A stretch of DNA of 26,905 bases from CAYJHC01 sp964370075 (lineage in GTDB: Bacteria > Bacillota > Clostridia > Peptostreptococcales > Anaerovoracaceae). This document shows, piece by piece, positions 1 through 7,180 of this stretch. The translations under genes and the position numbers were made by a program. Position 1 is the first letter of the stretch. Each line of letters opens with the position of its first letter. Location of the stretch: positions 1 through 26,905 of the forward strand of contig CAYJHC010000012.1 of NCBI GenBank assembly GCA_964370075.1, written 5' to 3'. The notes under the pieces are model-generated. The model was not told the origin of the DNA, did not search any database, and saw only the letters and a program-made list of their open reading frames with translations.

Positions 1-450
1 AAGGTAATAAAAATAATTCCTGAAGAATCAATAGTAGGATTGTTTTTAGAGAATCAAGGTAATGTAAAAATAATTAAGAGTACTTCTGTCGCATTATTGC
101 AGCATAATGCTTTGACTTGGTTGAGTAGCAATAATCAATTTATAGAAATAGTTAAGCATAACCGAAATGCTACCAGATTATGTGGTACCTTAAATAGATG
201 GATTTTTAGTATGGAAGCCGAACAAAGAGAGACAGTGTTTGAAGCTTTATTTACAATAATAAATGGAACAAAAGCTAGGACTGTACCTGAATTTCTAGAT
301 AGTATAACAAAAGATAGTGGGATAATTAGAGCAACAATGATTTCTATCTCAGATGAAGATGCAGAATGTGTTAAGAAAATGCTGAGTGAACTAGTATTAG
401 TTGCATTAAAGATTTCTTCCAGAGCAAGAAAAACAGAAGAGCTTTCTTAA
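1..450 (+). CDS. Mbeg1-like (DUF2974) protein, C-terminal part, cut by window edge
   Basis: The reading frame is open from base 1, so the gene begins upstream of the window. The visible 149 codons end at TAA 448-450. The visible N-terminal residues include the stretch IPEESIVG, then a glycine-free loop leading to LLQHNALTW. I recognise this as the C-terminal part of Mbeg1-like/DUF2974 proteins, in which an alpha/beta-hydrolase (lipase-like) fold ends with a segment of the type 'IPxxSIVGxLLE...QHxxxSW'. The catalytic nucleophile region would lie upstream and is not visible. The last 25 residues are helical and basic. A TTG at 40 could look like a start but has no ribosome-binding site and lies inside the conserved segment, so I treat it as internal. 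Family assignment is from memory of the motif. No substrate can be given. Confidence 0.6.
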   Translation, partial: KVIKIIPEESIVGLFLENQGNVKIIKSTSVALLQHNALTWLSSNNQFIEIVKHNRNATRLCGTLNRWIFSMEAEQRETVFEALFTIINGTKARTVPEFLDSITKDSGIIRATMISISDEDAECVKKMLSELVLVALKISSRARKTEELS

Positions 451-597
451 TAAATGAAACAAAAGGATTAGAGAATATTCAATTGAAAAAATGTACCAAC
501 GATATGAAGTTAGGAAATAATAATTATGATATATTAGTTTTAATTTTACTTTATGGCTAAAGTAGAATTGAAATGCCAAAGAATAGTATTGATTAAA

Positions 598-640
598 AAC
601 AAGTAACAATCTCACTGTGAGATGATTACTTGTTTTTTTA
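598..640 (+). terminator. Rho-independent terminator after the Mbeg1-like gene
   Basis: A 9-bp outer stem (598-606 with 626-634) and a 6-bp inner stem (609-614 with 618-623) are separated by a small internal loop (CA opposite GA) and closed by the triloop CTG. A T-run follows to 639. It lies about 150 nt after the stop at 450 and insulates the following operon. The intervening 451-597 is AT-rich and holds no recognisable gene. Confidence 0.85.
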
Positions 641-815
641 GTGGCTTGTGTTAAGTACAGTATGCCAAAATCTGTACTCAGCTATTAATTGCTTGCATGT
701 TGTACATAAACTATTGCTAAATACTAAATGTAGTACTTTAATTTTGCATAAAGAAATTTATAGTACAAAGAAAAAGAAAATCACAAAAAAATGTAAAATA
801 TTTCCAAATACATTA
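641..815. other. AT-rich leader upstream of the tad promoter, no gene seen
   Basis: No credible gene is visible here. A 66-codon frame that opens with TTG at 648 lacks a ribosome-binding site and has low-complexity, Lys/Ile-rich content. The stretch contains a 7-bp inverted repeat (AGTACAG 654-660 with CTGTACT 672-678) and five GTAC tetramers at 655, 674, 702, 733 and 763. No c-di-GMP riboswitch core is present. It may be a regulatory region for the downstream pilus operon, but this is inference. Confidence 0.4.
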
Positions 816-844
816 TTGACAACGGAAGAGAGAAAAGTTATTAT
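816..844 (+). promoter_or_regulatory. Predicted sigma-A promoter of the tad operon
   Basis: A perfect -35 hexamer TTGACA (816-821) is followed after 17 bp by TATTAT (839-844), one mismatch from consensus. Transcription would start near 851, giving a leader of about 25-30 nt before tadA. A 12-bp direct repeat (AAATATTTCCAA at 796-807 and 857-868) brackets the promoter with a 61-bp period and could be an operator pair. Confidence 0.7.
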
Positions 845-873
845 ATAGAAAATGGTAAATATTTCCAATTGGT

Positions 874-2097
874 GTGATGAAAATGAATAGTAAAAATTGT
901 AAAATTATAGAGCTAATTGAACAGGCAAGACTAGCTATCGGAATGGAATCGGAAGAGATGACTGATGATAAAGCATTAAGTTTAATTGATGATTTTATTT
1001 TACAAAATGAAGAGTTAATTGGATATGATTTTCAGGATTTAATTGGAATAGAGAAAAGGATTTTCATGGCCTTACGTTGCCCACTTGATATCCTACAACC
1101 CTTAGCAGATGATAAGAGTATTTCAGAGATAATGGTTAATGGCAAGGATAATGTGTTTATTGAAAGGGCAGGAAGTATAGAAAGAACAGATATTTCTTTT
1201 GAAACGGTAGAAGAACTTGAAGAAGTTATAAGCAGAATTGCTGGGGAAGTGCATAAAGAAATAAATATGTTGAATCCTATAGTTGATGCAAGATTAGAAG
1301 ATGGGTCAAGAGTGAATGGTGTTTTTAGGAATATTGCAATTGATGGACCTATTTTAACAATCAGAAAATTTCCTCAGCAGGCCATTGACATGAAACAGCT
1401 GCTAGCCTTAGAGACAATAACTGAAGAGGCAAGTAAGTTCATTATTAAGCTAGTAAAATGCAAATATAATATATTCATTAGCGGAGGAACCTCTTCTGGA
1501 AAGACAACTTTTTTAAATGTGCTGGCAGACCATATTCCTGAAAATGAGAGAGTTATAGTAATTGAAGATTCTGCAGAACTAAATATTAGAAAAATCAAAA
1601 ACTTAGTTAGGCTTGAATGTAGGAGAGCTAATTCTCAAGGGAAGGGACAGATTCAAATGGATCAACTAATAAAAACTAGTCTTAGAATGAGACCAGATAG
1701 AATAGTGGTAGGTGAAGTTAGAGGTAAAGAAGTGGTAGATATGCTTGCAGCTATGAATACCGGACACGATGGAAGCCTTTCCACAGGACATGGGAATAGT
1801 ATAAAAGGCATGTTAAAAAGGTTAGAAACTATGATGCTTCAAGGTGTAGATTTTCCTATTGAAGCTTTACGAGGACAAATAGCCGAGGGGATTGATATAC
1901 TAGTACATCTTGGACGAATAAAAGGACAGGGTAGAAAAGTTATTGAAATTGCAGAAATTATGAATTATGAAGGTGGGGAAATTTTAACCAACAGTCTTTA
2001 TAGATATACCAAGAATAAAGGTCTAGAAAAGACAGGTAATGAGTTAATAAACAGAGAAAAGCTATTGCTGAATGGAGATGCTAATGAAGAATATTAA
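874..2097 (+). CDS. tadA: Tad/Flp pilus assembly ATPase TadA (CpaF-like)
   Basis: This is the hexameric secretion ATPase that powers assembly of a type IVc (Tad/Flp) pilus from the cytoplasmic face of the membrane. At 407 residues it has the length expected of CpaF/TadA. Visible motifs are the N-terminal domain with LADDKSISEIMVNG (residues 77-90), Walker A GGTSSGKTT (204-212), the Asp box VIVIEDSAEL (227-236), Walker B RPDRIVVGEVRG (273-284) and the His box with TGHDGSLSTGH (296-306). All catalytic motifs are intact. GTG 874, ATG 877 and ATG 883 are all possible starts; only a weak GGTG lies upstream, so the exact start is uncertain. It is first in an eight-gene operon behind a good promoter at 816-844 and overlaps tadB. 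Confidence 0.95.
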   Translation: MMKMNSKNCKIIELIEQARLAIGMESEEMTDDKALSLIDDFILQNEELIGYDFQDLIGIEKRIFMALRCPLDILQPLADDKSISEIMVNGKDNVFIERAGSIERTDISFETVEELEEVISRIAGEVHKEINMLNPIVDARLEDGSRVNGVFRNIAIDGPILTIRKFPQQAIDMKQLLALETITEEASKFIIKLVKCKYNIFISGGTSSGKTTFLNVLADHIPENERVIVIEDSAELNIRKIKNLVRLECRRANSQGKGQIQMDQLIKTSLRMRPDRIVVGEVRGKEVVDMLAAMNTGHDGSLSTGHGNSIKGMLKRLETMMLQGVDFPIEALRGQIAEGIDILVHLGRIKGQGRKVIEIAEIMNYEGGEILTNSLYRYTKNKGLEKTGNELINREKLLLNGDANEEY

Positions 2098-2836
2098 TGT
2101 GGAGTCAGTTTTTCTTCTAAGTAAGGGTGAAAAAATCAAATATTACCTAATATCCTATTGGAGTATCTTTTTTCTGAGTTTATTATTTTACAAGAGTCTC
2201 TTTCTTTCTCTTATATGCGGATTATTGTGTTTGCGGGGGCTTTCGCTTTACAAAGAACATATAACTGAAAGAAAGAAGACAATTGTATTAAAAGAATTTA
2301 ATGAGGTTTTATATTCAATGTCGACTTCATTTGAAATGGGAAAATCTTTGGTTTTTGCCTTAGAACAGGCAGAAAGAATATTAATTACCATATATAAAGA
2401 CAAAAGTTTACTAGCTAAGGAAATTATGAAAACTAGGCTTGAGATCACTAATGGAAACCAGAGAGAAGAGGTTGCATTAACGTCATTTTCTCAAAGAGTT
2501 CCAATGGAAGATGTTAGAGATTTCATAGATGTATATATCTTTTGTAAGAAAACAGGGGGAAACTTGGGAAAAGTTATAAGGAGTAGTAGCCAAATAATAA
2601 CAGAAAAAATTACTATGGAAAGAGAAATTGTTGCATTAATGTCTCAGAAAAAATTCGAAGGACAAATAATAATTGGAATGCCAATAGTTACTGTACTTTT
2701 TTTAAATATAGTTTCCCCTGATTACTTAGGATTACTTTATACAACCATACAGGGAAGAATAATAATGACTGTATCAATTGTTGGAATAATAGTAGCATTT
2801 TTATATATGAATAAACTGACTCAAGTAGAAATATAG
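2084..2836 (+). CDS. tadB: Tad pilus inner-membrane platform protein TadB
   Basis: This type II secretion F-domain (T2SSF) membrane protein forms, with TadC, the platform on which TadA acts. It has a hydrophobic hairpin at residues about 21-50, a cytoplasmic T2SSF domain at about 70-190 (with FEMGKSLVFALEQAE and the CKKTGGNLGKVI element) and two C-terminal membrane segments at about 193-211 and 226-242. At 250 residues it is in the usual range. I chose ATG 2084 over ATG 2072 or 2078 because GGAG at 2074-2077 is spaced 6 nt from it. It then overlaps the end of tadA by 14 nt, which suggests translational coupling. Confidence 0.9.
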   Translation: MKNINVESVFLLSKGEKIKYYLISYWSIFFLSLLFYKSLFLSLICGLLCLRGLSLYKEHITERKKTIVLKEFNEVLYSMSTSFEMGKSLVFALEQAERILITIYKDKSLLAKEIMKTRLEITNGNQREEVALTSFSQRVPMEDVRDFIDVYIFCKKTGGNLGKVIRSSSQIITEKITMEREIVALMSQKKFEGQIIIGMPIVTVLFLNIVSPDYLGLLYTTIQGRIIMTVSIVGIIVAFLYMNKLTQVEI

Positions 2837-2844
2837 AGAAGAAT

Positions 2845-3930
2845 ATGATTAAAAAAATTAAAAAAGCTTTCTTAGGTAACGAAACGGAAATAAATAATAG
2901 ATTAATGACTGTTTTTGGAACCGAAAATTTAGAAACTAAAATAAAGGCTATTACCAAAAGGAACTTAATGAACTTGTTGCTAATACTACTTTTATTACTA
3001 ATATTAGGAATTTCTCTCTTTCTTGGGAAAGAAGAAGCAGAAGTTATACAGGTTGAAGAAGGGACTTTGGTTTCAATAGATTCAATTAATGGTGGTACCG
3101 GTTACTTCAATTTCGAATTTGAGGCTGTTGAAAAATCTGAAGGGCAGACAGAGGTTTTAACAGGAGAAAAAACCATAGGCATTTCGAAAGAGGATGGTGA
3201 CAAAAATGAAAAGGATAGAGATGATAAAGGCATGGTGGACAGTGAGGTAGAAAGAGAACTAGAAAGAGAAGTTTCTCATCTTGTTGAAAAATCTCAAGAG
3301 GAGTCAGCTAAGGGCAAGATATTGTTGCCAAATAAAATTGGAGATAATGTTTTGATTAAGTGGGAGATAAAAGAAGAGAGTAATTTCTTTCTTCTCCTAG
3401 CAGCCTTAATTTTTTCTATCTTCTTTCTATGGAGGAGCCGGTACGCATTAATTAGAAAGGCAGAAAGAGAGGCGAGGAACTCGGTGGTGAAAGAGTTACC
3501 AGGTTTTATAAACAAAATAATAATACTTTTAAATGGTGGGATGATTTTTGCAGAAGCTTTTCGCAAAGTGGTTTCGGACTATGAAAAATATAGGGGCATA
3601 GGTAATTCTTATTTTTACAATCAGTTAAGCGTAATTAAAAGGAATGAAGGAGAAATCAATAAACCGATTATTTATCTTTTGCAAGAATTTGCTAAAAAAA
3701 TTGAAGTTAGAGAGTTTACTAGAGTTGTTTCAATTATAAAGGAAGAAACTATGGCTGGTGGTGATGTAAAAGAAAAGCTAATAAGTGAAAGCCAAATGCT
3801 TTGGTTATTAAGAAAAAAAGATGCAGAAGAAAGAAGTAAGAAGGCAGAAACAAAGATGACTTTTCCTTTAGTAATATTGTTAGTTGTGATGATGCTAATT
3901 ACTATTTCTCCAACTTTTATGGAAATGTAA
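2845..3930 (+). CDS. tadC: Tad pilus platform protein TadC-like, with large extracellular insert
   Basis: This is the second T2SSF platform protein of the Tad machine. Membrane segments are at about 41-60, 181-196 and 340-356. The T2SSF domain lies at about 210-330, with LPGFINKIIILLNGG and ETMAGGDVKEKL. At 361 residues it is longer than a typical TadC (about 280-320) because about 118 residues sit between the first two membrane segments. Taking the T2SSF domain as cytoplasmic, this insert faces outside. It begins with a beta-rich stretch (about 66-112), passes through a very charged linker (about 113-155) and ends in a second short beta-like stretch (about 158-175). It starts 8 nt after tadB with only a weak purine-rich ribosome-binding site, so coupling to tadB is likely. 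The insert's function is unknown. Confidence 0.85.
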   Translation: MIKKIKKAFLGNETEINNRLMTVFGTENLETKIKAITKRNLMNLLLILLLLLILGISLFLGKEEAEVIQVEEGTLVSIDSINGGTGYFNFEFEAVEKSEGQTEVLTGEKTIGISKEDGDKNEKDRDDKGMVDSEVERELEREVSHLVEKSQEESAKGKILLPNKIGDNVLIKWEIKEESNFFLLLAALIFSIFFLWRSRYALIRKAEREARNSVVKELPGFINKIIILLNGGMIFAEAFRKVVSDYEKYRGIGNSYFYNQLSVIKRNEGEINKPIIYLLQEFAKKIEVREFTRVVSIIKEETMAGGDVKEKLISESQMLWLLRKKDAEERSKKAETKMTFPLVILLVVMMLITISPTFMEM

Positions 3931-3964
3931 GAAGAAAAGGGAAAAAGGAAGAAAGGAAGAAGAT

Positions 3965-4180
3965 ATGAAAATTAAAAAAAACAAAGGGCGCAGAAAAATG
4001 CCCTGGAGTAACGAAAGAAAAAAAGATATTGAACTTAAGATAAAAAATAATAAAAAAGGTATGGAACTAGTACAGGTTGGAATTTTAATAGCTATTGCCA
4101 TTGTTATAGGGTTAATTTTTAGGACTGAAATTATTTCATTTGTTAATGGAACATTTTCTGATTTGAACAATGAGTTCTAA
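3965..4180 (+). CDS. Flp1-like pilin (putative major subunit of the Tad pilus)
   Basis: This 71-residue protein has a strongly basic 32-residue leader ending in Gly32 and one hydrophobic helix (about 33-52), followed by a tail of about 19 residues. The pattern KKG then MELVQVGILIAIAIVIG matches Flp1-like (putative flagellin/pilin) proteins of clostridial Tad loci. Processing after Gly32 would leave a 39-residue mature pilin. Unlike classic prepilins, position +5 is Gln and the Glu is at +2. AAAGGAAG (3952-3959) is spaced 5 nt from ATG 3965 and supports this start. An internal ATG at 3998 with AAAGGG upstream would give a shorter leader. Its position between tadC and two tadE-like genes supports a structural role. 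The stop overlaps the next start. Confidence 0.8.
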   Translation: MKIKKNKGRRKMPWSNERKKDIELKIKNNKKGMELVQVGILIAIAIVIGLIFRTEIISFVNGTFSDLNNEF

Positions 4181-4550
4181 AAAGGGCTCTTCAATTGTAG
4201 AGGCTACTATAGTTTTACCAATGATTATTTTGGTTCTAATAGGACTTGTTGCAATAGTGTCATACATGTACAAAGGGGTGGAGAAGAATGTTGCAACACA
4301 TCTTGCAATTACAAATGCTATTGGGGTAGAAGAAGAAACAACGTATTACTATGGAAGAATTCCAAAAGGGATACAAGTAAAAAAAACACAGGGTATTTTT
4401 ACCACAAAGGTTGAAGCGAGTACACCGAATATTTCTTTAGAATTGGGTATACTAACAGATAAATTTCAAAAAAATATAGTTAGTAGAGGCGAGGGGACAA
4501 ATGAAAAAGATTACATTTTGGGAAGGGATCTGTTTAAAGGGGAAGAGTAA
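4170..4550 (+). CDS. tadE: TadE-like minor pseudopilin
   Basis: This 126-residue pseudopilin has an extremely short leader (MSSKKG), then SSIVEATIVLPMII. That places Glu at +5 after Gly6, the canonical prepilin peptidase signature. A single membrane helix spans about residues 8-32 and the remaining 90 residues are exported. TadE-family proteins are thought to initiate or cap Flp fibres. The ATG overlaps the end of the Flp1-like gene by 11 nt and has no clear ribosome-binding site of its own, so translation is probably coupled. Its last 50 nt also encode the start of the next gene in another frame. Confidence 0.8.
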   Translation: MSSKKGSSIVEATIVLPMIILVLIGLVAIVSYMYKGVEKNVATHLAITNAIGVEEETTYYYGRIPKGIQVKKTQGIFTTKVEASTPNISLELGILTDKFQKNIVSRGEGTNEKDYILGRDLFKGEE

Positions 4551-5745
4551 AAAAGGAAGCAGTATAGTTTTTCTTTCGATAGTGTTAGGTGGAATAGTAA
4601 TTATGATAATGTCATTTATAGTTGCTAGTCAACGAGTAGCAACTATAGGGTATACGAATAGCATATTAACCTTATCTTTTAAATCAATTATGAGTGAGTA
4701 TAATTTAGACTTAAAAGATAGATATGGATTATTTGCATTTCATGGTCAAAGCAGTGATGTTGAAAGAAAAATTGGATTTTATTCAAATTATTCTTTTAAA
4801 AATAGGCCAAGTATTGATTTAGAAGCTGTAAATGCTAGAGTTAGCAAGTATTCTCTAATTGATATAAACATAGCAAAAGAACAGTTTGTAGAGTATAGTA
4901 AATATGCATTAGGGAAAGATATATTTTCAAAAATTACAGGTGCAGAAGAAAAAGAAAATATTGTTGACAATAGAAAAGAAAGAGCTATAAGGAATGAAGG
5001 GACCATTAGCACTTTGCCATCAAGAGGTTTAGATGATAGCCCATCTTTATGGAAAAAAATTAGTGGATTAGATAATGTAGAAGCAGCTATAAATAATCTA
5101 GAGGCAGCTGGAGTTTTGTTAGACCAATATATAATTAATATGTTTGGGAATTATCATAAACAGATTAAAGGGGAGTCTTTTTTTAAAGGAGAGTTGGAAT
5201 ATATAATTAATGGTAAGTTTTCAGATAAAGAAAATTATAAAGAATCTATTGGTGATATTGAACTTTTAAGAAATGCTCTAAATGTAGTCCATATTATGAC
5301 TGACCCTTCTAAAATGGCAAAGGTCCAAGCTGCAGCACAAGCAGCCACACCAGGGCCATTAGGTGTTCTTACCCAAGCTGCCATAATTGAACTTTGGGCA
5401 TATACAGAAGCAAAAAATGATATAAATCTATTGGAAAATGGCAAAAAAGTTCCTTTTATTAAAACAAGTGCTAATTGGGCAACAGATTTAACTAGTATAT
5501 TAAGCAACACCTCCTTAGACTATATTGAACCAGAAATAAACCAAGGATTGACATATGAAGGATATTTATTAGTCTTTTTATCACAAACTAGAGAGGATAT
5601 AAAGGTAGCAAGGTCTTTAGATCTTATACAAATAAATATGAAAGCGTTGTATGATAGAACTTTTATGATTGTAGAATATAATACAGGATTTGATGTTACT
5701 ATAAGGGTAAATGGCAAGGATTATGCGTATAAAGAAGAATACTAG
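4501..5745 (+). CDS. DUF5702-type large pseudopilin-like protein of the Tad locus
   Basis: This 414-residue protein has a prepilin-like N terminus: KSKKG (15-19), then SSIVFLSIVLGG and one membrane helix to about residue 42, followed by about 370 exported residues. Features I associate with DUF5702 proteins of clostridial tad loci are LKDRYGLFAF near residue 75 and a C-terminal part with AIIELWAYTEAKNDINLL, a K-V-P-F-I-K-T strand and a GLTYEGYLLVFL segment. Position +5 after Gly19 is Phe, not Glu; this is the known peculiarity of the T2SS tip pseudopilin GspK. GAGGGG at 4492-4497 supports ATG 4501, giving a 50-nt overlap with tadE. A role at the pilus tip is inference. Confidence 0.7.
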   Translation: MKKITFWEGICLKGKSKKGSSIVFLSIVLGGIVIMIMSFIVASQRVATIGYTNSILTLSFKSIMSEYNLDLKDRYGLFAFHGQSSDVERKIGFYSNYSFKNRPSIDLEAVNARVSKYSLIDINIAKEQFVEYSKYALGKDIFSKITGAEEKENIVDNRKERAIRNEGTISTLPSRGLDDSPSLWKKISGLDNVEAAINNLEAAGVLLDQYIINMFGNYHKQIKGESFFKGELEYIINGKFSDKENYKESIGDIELLRNALNVVHIMTDPSKMAKVQAAAQAATPGPLGVLTQAAIIELWAYTEAKNDINLLENGKKVPFIKTSANWATDLTSILSNTSLDYIEPEINQGLTYEGYLLVFLSQTREDIKVARSLDLIQINMKALYDRTFMIVEYNTGFDVTIRVNGKDYAYKEEY

Positions 5746-6478
5746 GGGAAGTTATATAATTGAAGCAGCAATAGTTTTACCTTTAGTAATTGTTGGAGGG
5801 CTGACTTTAGCACATGTAATTTATAGTGTGTATTTAACAGAAAATATTGCATACATAGTTTCAGACGAAAGCAAAAGGTTAAGCATTGAAGCCTATGATA
5901 AAAAAACAAGCATTGGCTTTCCTAAAAAGGTTGAAACGAGAGTTATAGAAGAAAATGAGAAAATAGTTGATGCAGATGTGAAAAATTTTGGCTACTTATA
6001 TAGATACCAAGGGATGGATGGGATTATTTCTTTTGATACGGAATATACAGGAGTTACTAATTTACCCTTAGATTTTGTTGATGTTTTTTCTAATATGGAC
6101 TCACTGATGTTTAGAGGATTTATAGGAAAGAAAACCAGAATAAACCCTGCAGGATTTGAAGAATTTGAAGGAAAAGGAAATTCGGTGTGGGTTTTCCCTG
6201 AAAGCGGGAAGAAATATCATAAAGAAAGTTGTACTTATATTAAAAGAAATACAAAAAGAGGTATTCTAACTGGAAATATTATTCGTAAATACGACACCTG
6301 TAATGTTTGTGACAGTTTCAAAGTTAACCCTGGCAGTTTGATTTACTATTTCCCTAAACATGGAGAAAGTTATCATGTAGAGGGTTGTAAAACTATTGAT
6401 AAATATGTAATTGAAGTTGAGGAAAAGCAGGCTATAAAAGATGGATATTCTCCTTGCCTAAAGTGTGGAGGTAAGTAA
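5711..6478 (+). CDS. TadE-like pseudopilin with two tandem C-terminal His/Cys (metal-binding-like) modules
   Basis: This 255-residue protein has a 13-residue leader ending TRG, then SYIIEAAIVLPLV with Glu at +5, so a class III/type IV prepilin site is intact. One membrane helix (about 14-42) is followed by a beta-rich region to about 155. The C-terminal 97 residues hold two copies of the same module: FPxxGxxYHxxxC, 22 residues, CxxC. The ligands are His170, Cys174, Cys197, Cys200 and His222, Cys226, Cys249, Cys252, with exactly the same spacing and a 52-residue offset. The second copy contains GYSPCLKC, a form I know from small Cys-rich tails on varied surface proteins. Zinc binding is inferred. 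ATG 5711 (AAGGG 3 nt upstream) or 5723 could be the start. It overlaps the previous gene by 35 nt. Confidence 0.8.
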   Translation: MARIMRIKKNTRGSYIIEAAIVLPLVIVGGLTLAHVIYSVYLTENIAYIVSDESKRLSIEAYDKKTSIGFPKKVETRVIEENEKIVDADVKNFGYLYRYQGMDGIISFDTEYTGVTNLPLDFVDVFSNMDSLMFRGFIGKKTRINPAGFEEFEGKGNSVWVFPESGKKYHKESCTYIKRNTKRGILTGNIIRKYDTCNVCDSFKVNPGSLIYYFPKHGESYHVEGCKTIDKYVIEVEEKQAIKDGYSPCLKCGGK

Positions 6479-7063
6479 ATGAAAAAAGAAGGCCATTGGG
6501 ATATACGTGATAAAGACAGTATTACAAATACTGAGGTGGTCTGTAAAAAGAAGATCTCAGAAATAGAAATTGGGTTCTTATTAAGCGGGTATGGTAAGCA
6601 TATTGTGCCCCTCTCTATATCTTCATTAAATAATGAATATGTAATTAGATACAATTTGGATGGCTTAATTTCATTTAACAATTTGGAGTTTTATAATATT
6701 GAAGAATCTTTGGGGTTGCTAAGGAAAATAATTGAGGCTATTAGATATGGACAAGAATTTATATTAGACTTGAAAAAGTTTGAGCTTAGTAGAAATACTA
6801 TATTTTTCTCAAAAGAAAATCAAAAAATTATATTTCTTTTTAATCCGTCAAAATGTGAAAGTGTTAATGAAAAAATAATTAGAATTATGGAAAACATGGA
6901 GGGGGAAAATAGTATTGAAAGTAGAAAGGCATTTAAAAAAATCAAAAGAGAAATTTCTGTCTACAACTTATCTTTAGAAAGTATAATTAAATTAATCGAT
7001 AAAGAATTAGAGCATTATTTTCATGATAAAGAAGAAAATGAGAAGCTAATGAATTTAGAATAA
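6479..7063 (+). CDS. DUF6382-like cytoplasmic protein of the Tad locus, no FHA domain
   Basis: This 194-residue soluble protein is preceded by GGAGG (6467-6471) spaced 7 nt from ATG 6479; it abuts the stop of the preceding gene. The central region, with HIVPLSISSLNNEYVIRYNLDG (in two runs around residues 41-62) and a following predicted helix-sheet segment, resembles the N-terminal DUF6382 domain. In many Clostridia that domain precedes a forkhead-associated (FHA) domain in the last gene of tad loci. Here the protein stops at residue 194 with a charged helical tail (about 160-194) and no FHA motif. Family assignment is from memory of the pattern and is moderate. A phosphothreonine-dependent regulatory role would normally be attributed to the FHA part, which is absent. 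Confidence 0.5.
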   Translation: MKKEGHWDIRDKDSITNTEVVCKKKISEIEIGFLLSGYGKHIVPLSISSLNNEYVIRYNLDGLISFNNLEFYNIEESLGLLRKIIEAIRYGQEFILDLKKFELSRNTIFFSKENQKIIFLFNPSKCESVNEKIIRIMENMEGENSIESRKAFKKIKREISVYNLSLESIIKLIDKELEHYFHDKEENEKLMNLE

Positions 7064-7180
7064 ATATATAAATTGCTTTGTTACGAAAAGAGTTGGTGCA
7101 TAAAGTATAAAGAAATACACCTTGGGAAGGAGAAAGTAAGCAATTTTAATATTAGTAGTTTACATTTTGAATATTAAGGC

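Noticed and set aside
648..848. 66-codon + strand ORF in the tad leader
   Set aside because: TTG start without a ribosome-binding site, Lys/Ile-rich low-complexity product, and it overlaps the predicted promoter of tadA.
641..873. c-di-GMP or other riboswitch controlling the pilus operon
   Set aside because: No GGCAAACC or GGGACGCAAAGCC-type core is present, and the predicted transcript leader is only about 25 nt.
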